From Saprospiraceae bacterium (GTDB lineage Bacteria > Bacteroidota > Bacteroidia > Chitinophagales > Saprospiraceae): a DNA stretch of 64,000 nucleotides. The stretch is from the NCBI GenBank assembly GCA_027488935.1, contig JAIYAP010000047.1:1-64000 (forward strand). The letters run 5' to 3'. Shown here one piece after another: positions 45,894 through 54,513 of the stretch. A program made the position numbers and the translations under genes. The notes beneath the pieces are model-generated. The model did no database searches. It worked only from the letters and a program-made list of their open reading frames with translations, and was not told the origin of the DNA. Numbering within the stretch: the stretch's first letter is position 1; every line of letters begins with the position of its first letter.

Positions 45894-46730
45894 TTGCACA
45901 TAAATTATTGTTGTACCTACTGGGGTTGCGAAAACGACAGCCCAAATGCGTTTGTGGACAAAGTACTGGCCGCCGGTTATACGGGCATAGAAATTTTTCT
46001 GCCGCCCCAGACAGATCCCTTTACAAAAAGGTTTGTCGAAATATGGGAGGGCATACGTGACCAAAATGCCGACTTCGTTTTCATCGCGCAGCAACTTACA
46101 GCTCCTGCAAATGAATCGGTGGATGCCTATATCGCACGGATGACCCAAAGTTATCTGGAGTTGGCTGCCTATCAACCCAGTTTTATCAACGCGCACACGG
46201 GCAAGGATTTTTATTCCTTTGCAGATAATTGCAAGGTGATTGAAGCGGCCTTGAATATCAGCAGTAAAACGGGTATTCGGATTTTACATGAAACCCACCG
46301 CGGACGATTCTCCTACCATGCAGCCAGTTTATTGCCTTATCTCAAAGAATTTCCTGAATTGGAATTGGTCGGCGACTTTTCTCATTTTTGCACGGTTTCT
46401 GAAAGTTTATTGGAGGATCAACAAGACATTTTGCAACAAATCATCCCCCACGTCGCGCATATACATGCACGCGTCGGGCACGCACAGGCCCCCCAGGTAA
46501 ACGACCCTTTTGCGCCCGAATGGCAACATCACCGCACCGTTTTTGAAGGATGGTGGCAACAAATTTTACAGGAAAAACAAAAGGCGGGCATCCAAAAAAT
46601 GACGATTACGCCCGAATTTGGTCCTGCGCCTTACATGCCTTTACTTCCTTTTACGCAACAGCCGCTGGGTAATCAGTGGGAAATAAACCGTAAAATGATG
46701 GAACGGCTTCAAACCACGCTTTACCTGTAA
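45894..46730 (+). CDS. Sugar phosphate isomerase/epimerase-type TIM barrel
   Basis: The 278-residue AP-endonuclease-2/xylose-isomerase-like TIM barrel has strands ending in likely metal ligands: AGYTGIEIFLP, INAHTGKDF, IRILHETHRGRFSYH, LELVGDFSHFCT, HIHARVGH and MTITPEFGP. It starts at a TTG (45894), because the frame upstream hits a stop before any ATG and no later Met precedes the first strand. It is embedded between PhyH (10 bp) and MFS (9 bp) genes, suggesting sugar or inositol-type chemistry. Confidence 0.85.
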   Translation: MHINYCCTYWGCENDSPNAFVDKVLAAGYTGIEIFLPPQTDPFTKRFVEIWEGIRDQNADFVFIAQQLTAPANESVDAYIARMTQSYLELAAYQPSFINAHTGKDFYSFADNCKVIEAALNISSKTGIRILHETHRGRFSYHAASLLPYLKEFPELELVGDFSHFCTVSESLLEDQQDILQQIIPHVAHIHARVGHAQAPQVNDPFAPEWQHHRTVFEGWWQQILQEKQKAGIQKMTITPEFGPAPYMPLLPFTQQPLGNQWEINRKMMERLQTTLYL

Positions 46731-46739
46731 AATGCTGAT

Positions 46740-48230
46740 ATGAGGACTATTCAAAAAAAACGAACCAATATCTTTTATACCCTCCTCAGCTTGCCGGCAA
46801 CGGCCGTAGGTTTTTGTTTGTCTACGCAAGTGGCAGCCCTGAGTTGGATTCTGAGCACCCAATACAACCTCCATATAGAAGATGTGGCGTTGGTTTGGCT
46901 GGCAGGTCCCCTATCGGGCATCATTGCGCAACCCATCGTCGGCATGATGAGTGATAAAAGCTGGTTTATGGGTGGCCGACGAAAACCCTACATCGTGATG
47001 GGCGGAATATTGGGCGCCGGGATGCTCCTTGCGTTGCCACAAATTGATTTTATCAGCCAATCCAGTGGCACCAGTATTTTTGTAGTCGCGGTGATCGTGT
47101 CCCTTTTATTAGACATGAGTATCAATGTCACCTTCAATCCGGCAAGAGCGATCATCGCCGATGTTACGCCCCCCGGCCTCGACCGAATCAAAGGGTTTTC
47201 GTGGATGCAAGTGGTCAGCGGTACGTTTGGCATTGCCGCCTATTTCGTGTCGGTGGCGTTTGGCAATCTGGCGTTGATTTATGTAGCGGCCATTGTGGTG
47301 CTCCTTTTTTCAACGATTCCCGTGTTTTTTATAGAAGAGCCTCGCGTCTTGCACACCGAAGATGCTGAACAGGAACCAACAAAGGGCCGATCTTCTTTGG
47401 CCGATGGGATTGCTATTTTATTTCCATTGTATGGTTTTATCGCCTTTGGCTTGTTTGTCGTCCTCAATAAAATGATCCTACAAGGCGGATGGGATGGCCT
47501 ACAAACTTACTTTATGCTTGGCTGCTTGGTAGCGACGATCATTTTGGGGGCCATCACGATCTGGAAGGGCAAGCGGCAACCCTCCGACACCAATGATTTT
47601 CAAAAAATACTGTTCGCGCATGCATTCTCCTGGCTGGGTATACAGAGCATGTTTGTAATGAGTTATTTTTACATTAAAGAAAAAATGCTGCCCGGGCTGG
47701 ATACTTCTCACGTGATCGCAAATGCTTTTTCAAGTTTTTTTACGACCGCAACGCACACGGCAGAACAAACAGCGGGCAATATTTTATCCCTGGGATTTTT
47801 ATTGCTCAACGTGGTAGGAGCACTTTTGCCGGTGCTTTTGTTGGAACCACTCAGCAAAAAAATGGGAAAAGTAAGGGTTTACCGAACCGCCATTGCCTGT
47901 ATGACTGCCGGTTATTTGTTGCTCTACCTGGCTGGAACCCGCGAACTGGTTTTTTACCTGGGCATGATTATTTGCGGCATCGGCTGGTCGGCCGTGATCT
48001 CCATTGTGTTTGCGATCATGACCGAAAAAGTAAACGCCCGTAGCATGGGCACCTTTATGGGTTTATTCAATTTCAGTGTGGTTTTGCCGGCCATGATGAC
48101 ACCTGGCATCTCTAAGATCGTGCATGATTCAGGCAATTATGCGCTGCTTTTTTTAATCATTGCGATCAGTTTGCTGGTTTCCTTGATTAGCTGGTTTTTT
48201 ATAAAGGACAAAAAAACATTGAAAAAATGA
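46740..48230 (+). CDS. MFS sugar permease (SLC45/GPH-like)
   Basis: The 496-residue inner-membrane transporter has 12 hydrophobic helices. The loop 2-3 motif is GMMSDKSWFMGGRRKPYIV, as in the SLC45 / maltose-type branch of the MFS, with PARAIIADVTPPGLDRIKGF between helices 4 and 5. It ends four bases into the next GH13 gene (ATGA overlap), so uptake and hydrolysis of an alpha-glucoside are translationally coupled. Confidence 0.9.
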   Translation: MRTIQKKRTNIFYTLLSLPATAVGFCLSTQVAALSWILSTQYNLHIEDVALVWLAGPLSGIIAQPIVGMMSDKSWFMGGRRKPYIVMGGILGAGMLLALPQIDFISQSSGTSIFVVAVIVSLLLDMSINVTFNPARAIIADVTPPGLDRIKGFSWMQVVSGTFGIAAYFVSVAFGNLALIYVAAIVVLLFSTIPVFFIEEPRVLHTEDAEQEPTKGRSSLADGIAILFPLYGFIAFGLFVVLNKMILQGGWDGLQTYFMLGCLVATIILGAITIWKGKRQPSDTNDFQKILFAHAFSWLGIQSMFVMSYFYIKEKMLPGLDTSHVIANAFSSFFTTATHTAEQTAGNILSLGFLLLNVVGALLPVLLLEPLSKKMGKVRVYRTAIACMTAGYLLLYLAGTRELVFYLGMIICGIGWSAVISIVFAIMTEKVNARSMGTFMGLFNFSVVLPAMMTPGISKIVHDSGNYALLFLIIAISLLVSLISWFFIKDKKTLKK

Positions 48231-49891
48231 ATACAAAATGGTGGAAAGAGGTCGTGGTATACCAGATTTACCCCAGAAGTTTTAAAGACTCTAACGGGGA
48301 TGGCATCGGCGATTTAAAAGGAATCATTGAAAAACTCGACTATATCCAAAGTTTGGGGATTGATGTGGTTTGGTTGAACCCGGTGTATGAATCCCCGAAC
48401 GACGACATGGGGTACGACATTTCGGATTACCGCGCTATCATGCAGCAGTTTGGCACCATGGACGATTTCGATGTGTTGTTGGAAGGCTTGCACCAACGGG
48501 GCATAAAATTAATCATGGACCTGGTGGTGAATCATACCAGCGACGAACACCCGTGGTTTCAGGAAAGCAGAAAATCAAGAGACAATCCTTACCGCGGCTA
48601 TTACCATTGGTGGGAAGCCGAAAAAGGAACCCCACCCTATCGTTGGAGCATTTTTGATAAAGAAAGCAACGCCTGGAAGTATGATGCCGCTACCGACAGT
48701 TATTATTTCCACATTTTCAGCGAGAAGCAACCGGACTTGAATTGGGAAAATCCGATCGTAAGAAAGGAGGTGTACGACATGATGAAATTTTGGATGGACA
48801 AAGGCATCGATGGTTTCCGACTCGATGTAATTACCTGTATATCAAAAGATACTGCATTTCCTGTATTGTCCGATGAAATGCCGGCGGGTGCCTGGTTTCC
48901 CTATTATGCAAAAGGCCCGCACTTGCACGAATACCTACAAGAAATGAACCGGGAAGTTTTTGCGCAATACGATTGCATGAATGTGGGCGAAGCGTCGGGT
49001 GTAAACATCGAAGAAGCCTTGCTTTTTGTGAATGAAGACCGCCAGGAGTTGCAAACCTTTTACCATTTTGAGCACACCGGCTTTGGCATTCATAAGGAGC
49101 ATTTTATGCTGGAAGATGAAACCAACCGCGATTTAGTAGCCTGGAAAAAAATATTCGAGCGCTGGGATCAGGTTTTTCTGGAAAAAGGTTGGGGGACCAT
49201 CTATCTGGGCAACCATGATATGAGCCGCATGACCAGCCGTTATGGAAATGACAGCCCGGAATACCGCGCGTATTCGGCCAAAATGCTGCATACCTTTTTA
49301 TTGACCATGCGCGCCACACCTTATATATACAACGGCGACGAATTGGGCATGACGAATACCAACCATACCGATATAGCGGCTTATCAGGACCTTTACACCA
49401 TCAATTATTACCATCAATTAAAAGAAAAAGGGGAAGATGCGCAGGCATTCCTGCATGGGCACGCCCGCATTAGCCGCGACAATGGCCGAACCCCCATGCA
49501 GTGGGACGATACAGAACAAGCAGGTTTTACCACCGGAAAACCCTGGCTTGCGGTAAACCAAAACTATACCGCCATCAACGCCGCCGAACAAGCGCATAAC
49601 CCCGATTCGGTACTGAACTACTTTAAAAAATTGGTTCAATTCAGAAAAGAAAACCCCTTGCTGGTTTACGGCGCCTTTGCTTTGGTGGATGAAAACAACC
49701 CACAACTGTTTGCCTATACCAGAACCTTACACAATCAAACCTTTTTGGCGGTCTTAAATTTTTCGGATACAAACGCCCAGCTGCATACAAACCTTTCGAT
49801 TGAGCAAAGCATCATTCGCATGGGCAACTACGCAATCCCTTCCCAAAATTACTCTTTCAGACCCTATGAAGCGGTGATTTATGAACTTTAA
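48227..49891 (+). CDS. GH13 alpha-glucosidase (oligo-1,6-glucosidase type)
   Basis: The 554-residue cytoplasmic alpha-glucosidase starts MNTKWWKEVVVYQIYPRSFK and has all four GH13 regions. These are DLVVNHTSDEHPWF (region I), GFRLDVITCIS with nucleophile D200, GEASG with acid/base E255, and LGNHD with D331. Length and C-terminal beta domain match oligo-1,6-glucosidase/trehalose-6-phosphate hydrolase relatives. It probably hydrolyses the disaccharide imported by the adjacent MFS carrier. Specificity is not readable by eye. Confidence 0.94.
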   Translation: MNTKWWKEVVVYQIYPRSFKDSNGDGIGDLKGIIEKLDYIQSLGIDVVWLNPVYESPNDDMGYDISDYRAIMQQFGTMDDFDVLLEGLHQRGIKLIMDLVVNHTSDEHPWFQESRKSRDNPYRGYYHWWEAEKGTPPYRWSIFDKESNAWKYDAATDSYYFHIFSEKQPDLNWENPIVRKEVYDMMKFWMDKGIDGFRLDVITCISKDTAFPVLSDEMPAGAWFPYYAKGPHLHEYLQEMNREVFAQYDCMNVGEASGVNIEEALLFVNEDRQELQTFYHFEHTGFGIHKEHFMLEDETNRDLVAWKKIFERWDQVFLEKGWGTIYLGNHDMSRMTSRYGNDSPEYRAYSAKMLHTFLLTMRATPYIYNGDELGMTNTNHTDIAAYQDLYTINYYHQLKEKGEDAQAFLHGHARISRDNGRTPMQWDDTEQAGFTTGKPWLAVNQNYTAINAAEQAHNPDSVLNYFKKLVQFRKENPLLVYGAFALVDENNPQLFAYTRTLHNQTFLAVLNFSDTNAQLHTNLSIEQSIIRMGNYAIPSQNYSFRPYEAVIYEL

Positions 49892-49900
49892 AAAACACTT

Positions 49901-51436
49901 ATGAAACAATACATCCTGCTACTCTTTATTTTATCCCAAACATCCCTGCTGGAAGCCCAAAAAGCCTCCCAAAAAGGAGAAATCATCTACCACGTATTCC
50001 AGCGCAGTTTTTACGACAGCAATGGCGACAACCAAGGCGATTTAAACGGTCTAAAGGAAAAACTGGATTACCTGCAGGATTTGGGCGTTACGGCCATCCT
50101 GCTGTTGCCGCTGTACGATGCCGATTGTTACCACAATTATTTTGCCCATGATTTTGAAAAGATCGATCCCGAATACGGAACCATGCAAGATTATATTGCA
50201 CTGGTAAAAGCAATTCATCGGCGCGGTATGAAAATCTACATCGACATGGAAACGCAATATGTAACCGAAAAACATGCATGGTGGCAGGATGCCGTGGGCA
50301 AGCCTTCGTCCACATACAGCGATTACATCCTATTCGACGATGCCGCCCACAACACTCCGGCTTCCATGGTGTTCGATTTAAGGGCCTTGAACAGTTATGA
50401 TGGATCAAGTATCAAAGTGACCACCGTCAACCTGCGCAGTAGTAAAGTACTCGCGTACAACAAAAAACTGTTTGGCTTTTTTGTCGACCCCAACCAGGAC
50501 AAAAAATTTGATGATGGCGTAGATGGATTTCGCTTAGACCATGCCATGGATCATTTGGATGGCAAACCAGCGCTTACCCATCTTTTTGCCCATTTTTGGA
50601 AGCCTTTGCTCACCCATTTAAAGCAAATAAACCCCAAACTAAAAAACGTAGCCGAGCAATCCGACTGGAAAGATTATGGTTTCGCGTATTACGAACAAGC
50701 GGGTGCGGACCGGGTATTTGGTTTTGGCTTGCAATCGGCGATACAGTCGTTTGACAAACAACAACTTATAAATAAAGCCGATACCATCTTAGCACGGTGC
50801 CCAAAAGGAAAAGCACCCATTATTTTTATAGAAAACCACGACCTGGACCGGTTTGCTTCGGTAGAAAAAAACATTCAAAAACAACAAGTGGCCGCTGCCT
50901 TGATGCTGCTCATCGGAGGGGTGCCTTCTATTTATTACGGACAAGAAATAGGGATGCAGGGAAAAATGGGTTCGTTCAGCAATACCGATGGCAATGATAT
51001 TCCGCGCCGGGAAGCATTCGACTGGTATGCCGGTGCTGAAGGCCGCGGCATGGCCCTTTGGTACAAAAACACCGGTCCCTGGTGGACGCAAACCAACCTA
51101 AAAGCCCAGGATGGCATTTCGCTGGAGGAACAAATACGCGATTCGAGTTCGTTGTATGCGTATTACAAAAAATTAATCCACCTAAAGCAAAGTAACCCGG
51201 CCCTGGCCAATGGACAATATGTCCTGGCACAAAATAACAACCCTGTCGTGTTCAGCTTTTACCGAATTTATAAAAACAAAAAGGTGTTGGTGGTGGTCAA
51301 TCTTTCTGACGCTACCCAAAACGCCGTGTTTACCATTGCGGATAAAAAGTACAGCCTTTTATGGGGTAAAAATTCGGTTCATAATCAGGCGGTTGCGTTA
51401 AAACCTTATGAGGTGGTTGTATATGAAGTACAATAG
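49901..51436 (+). CDS. Secreted GH13 alpha-amylase family protein
   Basis: The 511-residue protein has a signal peptide (about 1-20, ending LEAQ) and a GH13 barrel. Nucleophile D213 is in GFRLDHAMDH, acid/base E252 in NVAEQSDW, and transition-state D314 in FIENHDLDR. Region I is unusual: the common DVVxNH is replaced by IDMETQY, and two acidic/loop stretches between 150 and 200 are extended. So the enzyme may act on an atypical alpha-glucan. It may be periplasmic or outer-membrane attached and feed the MFS/alpha-glucosidase pair upstream. Confidence 0.9.
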   Translation: MKQYILLLFILSQTSLLEAQKASQKGEIIYHVFQRSFYDSNGDNQGDLNGLKEKLDYLQDLGVTAILLLPLYDADCYHNYFAHDFEKIDPEYGTMQDYIALVKAIHRRGMKIYIDMETQYVTEKHAWWQDAVGKPSSTYSDYILFDDAAHNTPASMVFDLRALNSYDGSSIKVTTVNLRSSKVLAYNKKLFGFFVDPNQDKKFDDGVDGFRLDHAMDHLDGKPALTHLFAHFWKPLLTHLKQINPKLKNVAEQSDWKDYGFAYYEQAGADRVFGFGLQSAIQSFDKQQLINKADTILARCPKGKAPIIFIENHDLDRFASVEKNIQKQQVAAALMLLIGGVPSIYYGQEIGMQGKMGSFSNTDGNDIPRREAFDWYAGAEGRGMALWYKNTGPWWTQTNLKAQDGISLEEQIRDSSSLYAYYKKLIHLKQSNPALANGQYVLAQNNNPVVFSFYRIYKNKKVLVVVNLSDATQNAVFTIADKKYSLLWGKNSVHNQAVALKPYEVVVYEVQ

Positions 51437-51467
51437 GGCCATCCATCCTTCATCCTGGTATCGTTTT

Positions 51468-51510
51468 CACAGATGCTAAACAGATGTATCTGTGTAAAAT
51501 CTGCTTTTTT
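51468..51510. terminator. Hairpin with T-run after the GH13 operon
   Basis: A CACAGA/TCTGTG stem (51468-51473, 51489-51494) and a nested perfect ACAGAT-GT-ATCTGT palindrome (51480-51493) are followed within 10 bp by a run of eight T. It probably terminates the sugar operon. The CACAGAT...ATCTGTG wording is of a kind common in Bacteroidota intergenic repeats. Confidence 0.5.
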
Positions 51511-51573
51511 TTCTGCGTAGAATCTGCGCGAAATAGAAATGTTCGGTAATGTGGGGTTTTAAGACCCAAAAAG

Positions 51574-51600
51574 CAGTCTAACTAAAAAATAGTTAGACTG
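51574..51600. terminator. Perfect 11-bp hairpin, A5 loop
   Basis: CAGTCTAACTA (51574-51584), five A, then TAGTTAGACTG (51590-51600). On the minus strand a short T-run follows, but no minus-strand gene ends here, so its role is unclear. Confidence 0.6.
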
Positions 51601-51697
51601 GAAAAATCAAATTTCACGGATAAAGTGCCGCGTTTCATGGATCAAGCAAGCAATTATACAGAGGAAATACATGGTAAGTTAGATTGGAAGACTGGTT

Positions 51698-51744
51698 TCA
51701 ACCAGCAAGCGGGCAGCAGTTCCCTGTTCTCGCTTGCTGGTTGA
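51698..51744. repeat. Perfect 14-bp inverted repeat
   Basis: TCAACCAGCAAGCG (51698-51711) pairs exactly with CGCTTGCTGGTTGA (51731-51744) around a 19-bp spacer. It is non-coding DNA and could be an old mobile-element end or an RNA stem. Confidence 0.75.
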
Positions 51745-51870
51745 TCAAAAGCGGGCGGACACTGGGATCAATGGAGCTCAAATTCATCAAAAAAGACCGC
51801 TCGGATCCTTCTGTGCAGGCGAAATTGCCGGGATACAACATGCGTTACGATGTTTTTTTGCTTTTTCATC

Positions 51871-51942
51871 CATGAAATTGGTTGGGAGATCCATAAAATT
51901 GGTTGGAAGATCCAAGAAATTGGTTGGGATCTCCGTGAAATG
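51871..51942. repeat. 21-bp tandem repeat
   Basis: Three 21-bp units of the form CATGAAATTGGTTGGGAGATC (51871-51891, 51892-51912, 51913-51933) plus a partial fourth. Because 21 is divisible by three, heptapeptide repeats appear in both strands. More degenerate relatives of the unit continue to about 52130. Confidence 0.85.
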
Positions 51943-52131
51943 CGGCAACTGAAGGATGCGACGGGTTGAAACTTCCGAGTATTGAATCGGTTCATCCAGG
52001 AAATGGGTTGGTTGATCTGAAGGATTGGATGCTTCATTTGAGCAGTTAGTCGGTTTCTCTATGAAATTTGGAGACACCTCCGTGCAATGTGCTGATTTAA
52101 CCGGGAAAATTGTGAGTTTAACCAGGAAATG

Positions 52132-52280
52132 ACCTTTAAGATTCCAGATATCTTTCGAAGGTTTTGGTTTTATAAAAAAGAAGCATCGGGCAACGTGACG
52201 ACCTCGCGAGCGGTCGAATATTGGTAGAAAAGATAAACGTCCCCACCCCATCACGACTTCGGAGAAGTCACGCATTTGTA
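52132..52280. repeat. Dispersed intergenic hairpin element, copy B
   Basis: This is the second copy of the element at 23280-23417. It shares the CCTTTAAGATTCCA start, the CG hairpin (GACCTCGCGAGCGGTC here), the TAGAAAAGATA spacer, the GACTTCGGAGAAGTC hairpin and the CATTTGTAG end. It is slightly diverged and has a longer left spacer. Confidence 0.85.
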
Positions 52281-52686
52281 GCAACTAATACAGATTTATT
52301 GCCAGGGAAAATTGAAAAAGTATCGCATGAATATGTTATATTGAAATTTTTTAGGTATGTTGTTTTAGAAGACTGTGAAGGAAGTTGTACTTTTGAACGC
52401 AGCCATCTGCTGCATGTTGTTCATGCATTGATACCAGGATTTTTGGAGCCTTGGGGTTGATTTGATTTCGGATTGCCGCAAGTGCTTCGTACGCTGCTTT
52501 TAATTGAAGTAATTGATTTACAAGTGGTACAACTGCGTAGGTATTTGATATACACGCAATAGGAGTTGCGGTAGTACGGAAGTTCTCATCAATTTGAAAA
52601 GAAAAAACAACCTACCAAATTTCATTCAAATTTGAATTGAAATGAAAAACCTTTTAAAGGTTATCAGGGTTTTTAAAATAATTATT
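52281..52686. other. Intergenic, no gene recognised
   Basis: A frame over 52221-52460 begins inside hairpin element B and matches no family I know; I do not call it. A run after 52460 has no coding look. This spacer must contain the promoter of the AT-rich thioredoxin-like gene. Confidence 0.4.
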
Positions 52687-53814
52687 ATGAAAATAATAAA
52701 TGTCATTGCTTTTAATGTTTTATTGGCTTTTAATTTACAAGGCCAATCTGATACTTTACTATTAAATGATACAACCTTGCAAGCATTCACTAGACTGAAT
52801 CTTGTGGCAGATAGCATAGAAACCAATAAAGACGAAAGAAATTATTACTTCTCCGTAAGTGCCTCGAAATTAATTCCGTCAAAAGAAAATTTTTCGGATT
52901 TGATTTTCAGAATAAAGATTAATGATAAAGGTGAGACTTTAAAACAATTTTTTTTGAATGGAAATAAAAGCGGAAGTGCAACCATTTTTAAAAATAAATC
53001 CAAGCATAAATTTTTAATGTTAGATTCGCTAAATTCAGCGAACAATTTCTATTTAGAATTAACTTTAAATTTAGAAAATGACAACCTTGCTTTGAGTACA
53101 AAGGAAGCTTTTTGGGGAAACATTACCCTTGCAGGAGATACGCTAGCTAACTTTGTGATACGTCCCTATATGATTCCTCAAAACAATATTGTTTTGGAGA
53201 GAACTTCGTTGGCGAGCTCATCTACAAACAATAAAGAATCCTTACAATTTGGAGAACCATTTGAATTGTTTAAAAAATACTATAAATTATCTAAAATAGA
53301 CCTAAAATCAAAATCAATTATTCTAGAAAAAGTACTCTATGAAGAATTTAAGTTTGGCTATAAAGAGAATCGGTTTGTGGAAAATTTTAAAGAATTATTA
53401 GCAAAAAAGGAGAAAAACCTACTTAACAAAGCAGATAAAATAAACAATACTGATTATTACATTTTTTATTTTTGGGGAGAATGGTGTCAACCTTGTCTTA
53501 AAAATATAGATAATAACAAATCTAAATTTTCGATTTTAGATTTAAATAAAACAAATTTTATTAATGTCGCTTTAGCCACTAGTCAAGAAAGTAAACTTAG
53601 AACTATTGATTTAATCAATAAAAGAAAAATAAACGGCTTGCATCTTATTGAGAATATGATGCTGGATTCTGAACTGCTAATTAGCAAATTAAGTGTCGTT
53701 ACATATCCTTCCTATATTGTAATTTATAAGACAGGGAAAATCATTTACCGAAGCGATGAAAATAATACTATATCATTTGATGAATTTATCGCTAAAGCAA
53801 AATTAGTTAGATGA
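52687..53814 (+). CDS. Secreted thioredoxin-like (TlpA-type) protein
   Basis: The 375-residue product starts at ATG 52687 with a signal peptide (MKIINVIAFNVLLAFNLQGQ); ATG 52642 would add 15 residues. The N-terminal ~240 residues are unassigned. The C-terminal thioredoxin fold carries the active site FWGEWCQPC with the redox CxxC, and a cis-Pro at VTYPSYIVIY. It likely acts in the periplasm or envelope. The coding sequence is clearly more AT-rich than its neighbours, pointing to recent acquisition. Confidence 0.85.
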   Translation: MKIINVIAFNVLLAFNLQGQSDTLLLNDTTLQAFTRLNLVADSIETNKDERNYYFSVSASKLIPSKENFSDLIFRIKINDKGETLKQFFLNGNKSGSATIFKNKSKHKFLMLDSLNSANNFYLELTLNLENDNLALSTKEAFWGNITLAGDTLANFVIRPYMIPQNNIVLERTSLASSSTNNKESLQFGEPFELFKKYYKLSKIDLKSKSIILEKVLYEEFKFGYKENRFVENFKELLAKKEKNLLNKADKINNTDYYIFYFWGEWCQPCLKNIDNNKSKFSILDLNKTNFINVALATSQESKLRTIDLINKRKINGLHLIENMMLDSELLISKLSVVTYPSYIVIYKTGKIIYRSDENNTISFDEFIAKAKLVR

Positions 53815-53928
53815 AAAAAACTGCTGAGAACAAAGCATACAATTGTCATGTCGGCTAAACGCCGCCACGCCGTGTATGCGAACGTTGACACACCGTATAA
53901 AAATCAACAAACATTAAAATCAAAAAAC

Positions 53929-54138
53929 ATGAAAAGCATAAAAACAATCGCTATTGGGCTATTATTCAGTAGTGTTGCCTTTGGTCAAACTTTACCACCT
54001 AAACAAGCTGCTCCATTTAATGTAAAACAAATACACAGCGGGCATAGTCTTACGGATCCGTTGTTTTCAAATTGGCCTGGACAATATATTAATTTGATTG
54101 CACATCAAAATTCACTTCAAGCCTGGCAATACCAGTAA
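53929..54138 (+). pseudogene. Truncated secreted protein, 5' fragment
   Basis: A 69-residue frame starts at ATG 53929 with a good signal peptide (MKSIKTIAIGLLFSSVAFGQ) and a segment HSGHSLTDPLFSNWPGQYIN. The frame then stops. The domain after the signal looks like the very beginning of a longer secreted enzyme (the GHSLTD wording recalls GDSL-type starts). It is most likely a decayed remnant next to the integrase fragment. Confidence 0.6.
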
Positions 54139-54282
54139 AAAATTTATAAAACAATAATTTACTTAAGTAGCACACCATGTGGTAATACGGGTTGGGCAAC
54201 GTTCTGATAAAGCATGAAATACCATGAAAACGTTCCGGCAGAACGATCACAAAACCCCTACCGCAACAAAGTCACATCCCCC

Positions 54283-54396
54283 CGCAAAGACTGCAAAACG
54301 ACGTAAATATATACCCATAACCTATCCCGACAGCCTCCGAGTTACGAAAAAAGTTGGAATAAGCCAAAAAGTCCATTGGATAATGTGGATATTTGA
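54283..54396 (+). pseudogene. Tyrosine recombinase C-terminal remnant 1
   Basis: In one frame the DNA reads RKDCKTT-stop-IYTHNLS, then SYEKSWNKPKSPLDNVDI and a stop. This is the typical C-terminus of Bacteroidota phage-type integrases (HKDSKTTEIYTH ... KSPLDNLDI), containing the catalytic Tyr of IYTH. An in-frame stop replaces the usual Glu codon, and upstream integrase sequence is gone. The surrounding 54139-54513 region holds no other gene. Confidence 0.75.
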
Positions 54397-54513
54397 TAAT
54401 TAGCGTATGTTTGACAGATTAATTATGCCACATGAACCCACTTTCCCCTTCGACCCTGCATTATTGGCTTTTCAGAATAAATTTTCCACTTAACACTTTT
54501 TAAAAACTCAGGC

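Noticed and set aside
51787-52284. A 165-residue minus-strand frame over the 21-bp repeats
   Set aside because: It is built from the tandem repeats and hairpin element B, with no signal, domain or promoter.
52221-52460. A 79-residue plus-strand frame
   Set aside because: It starts inside hairpin element B and matches nothing I recognise; too weak to call.
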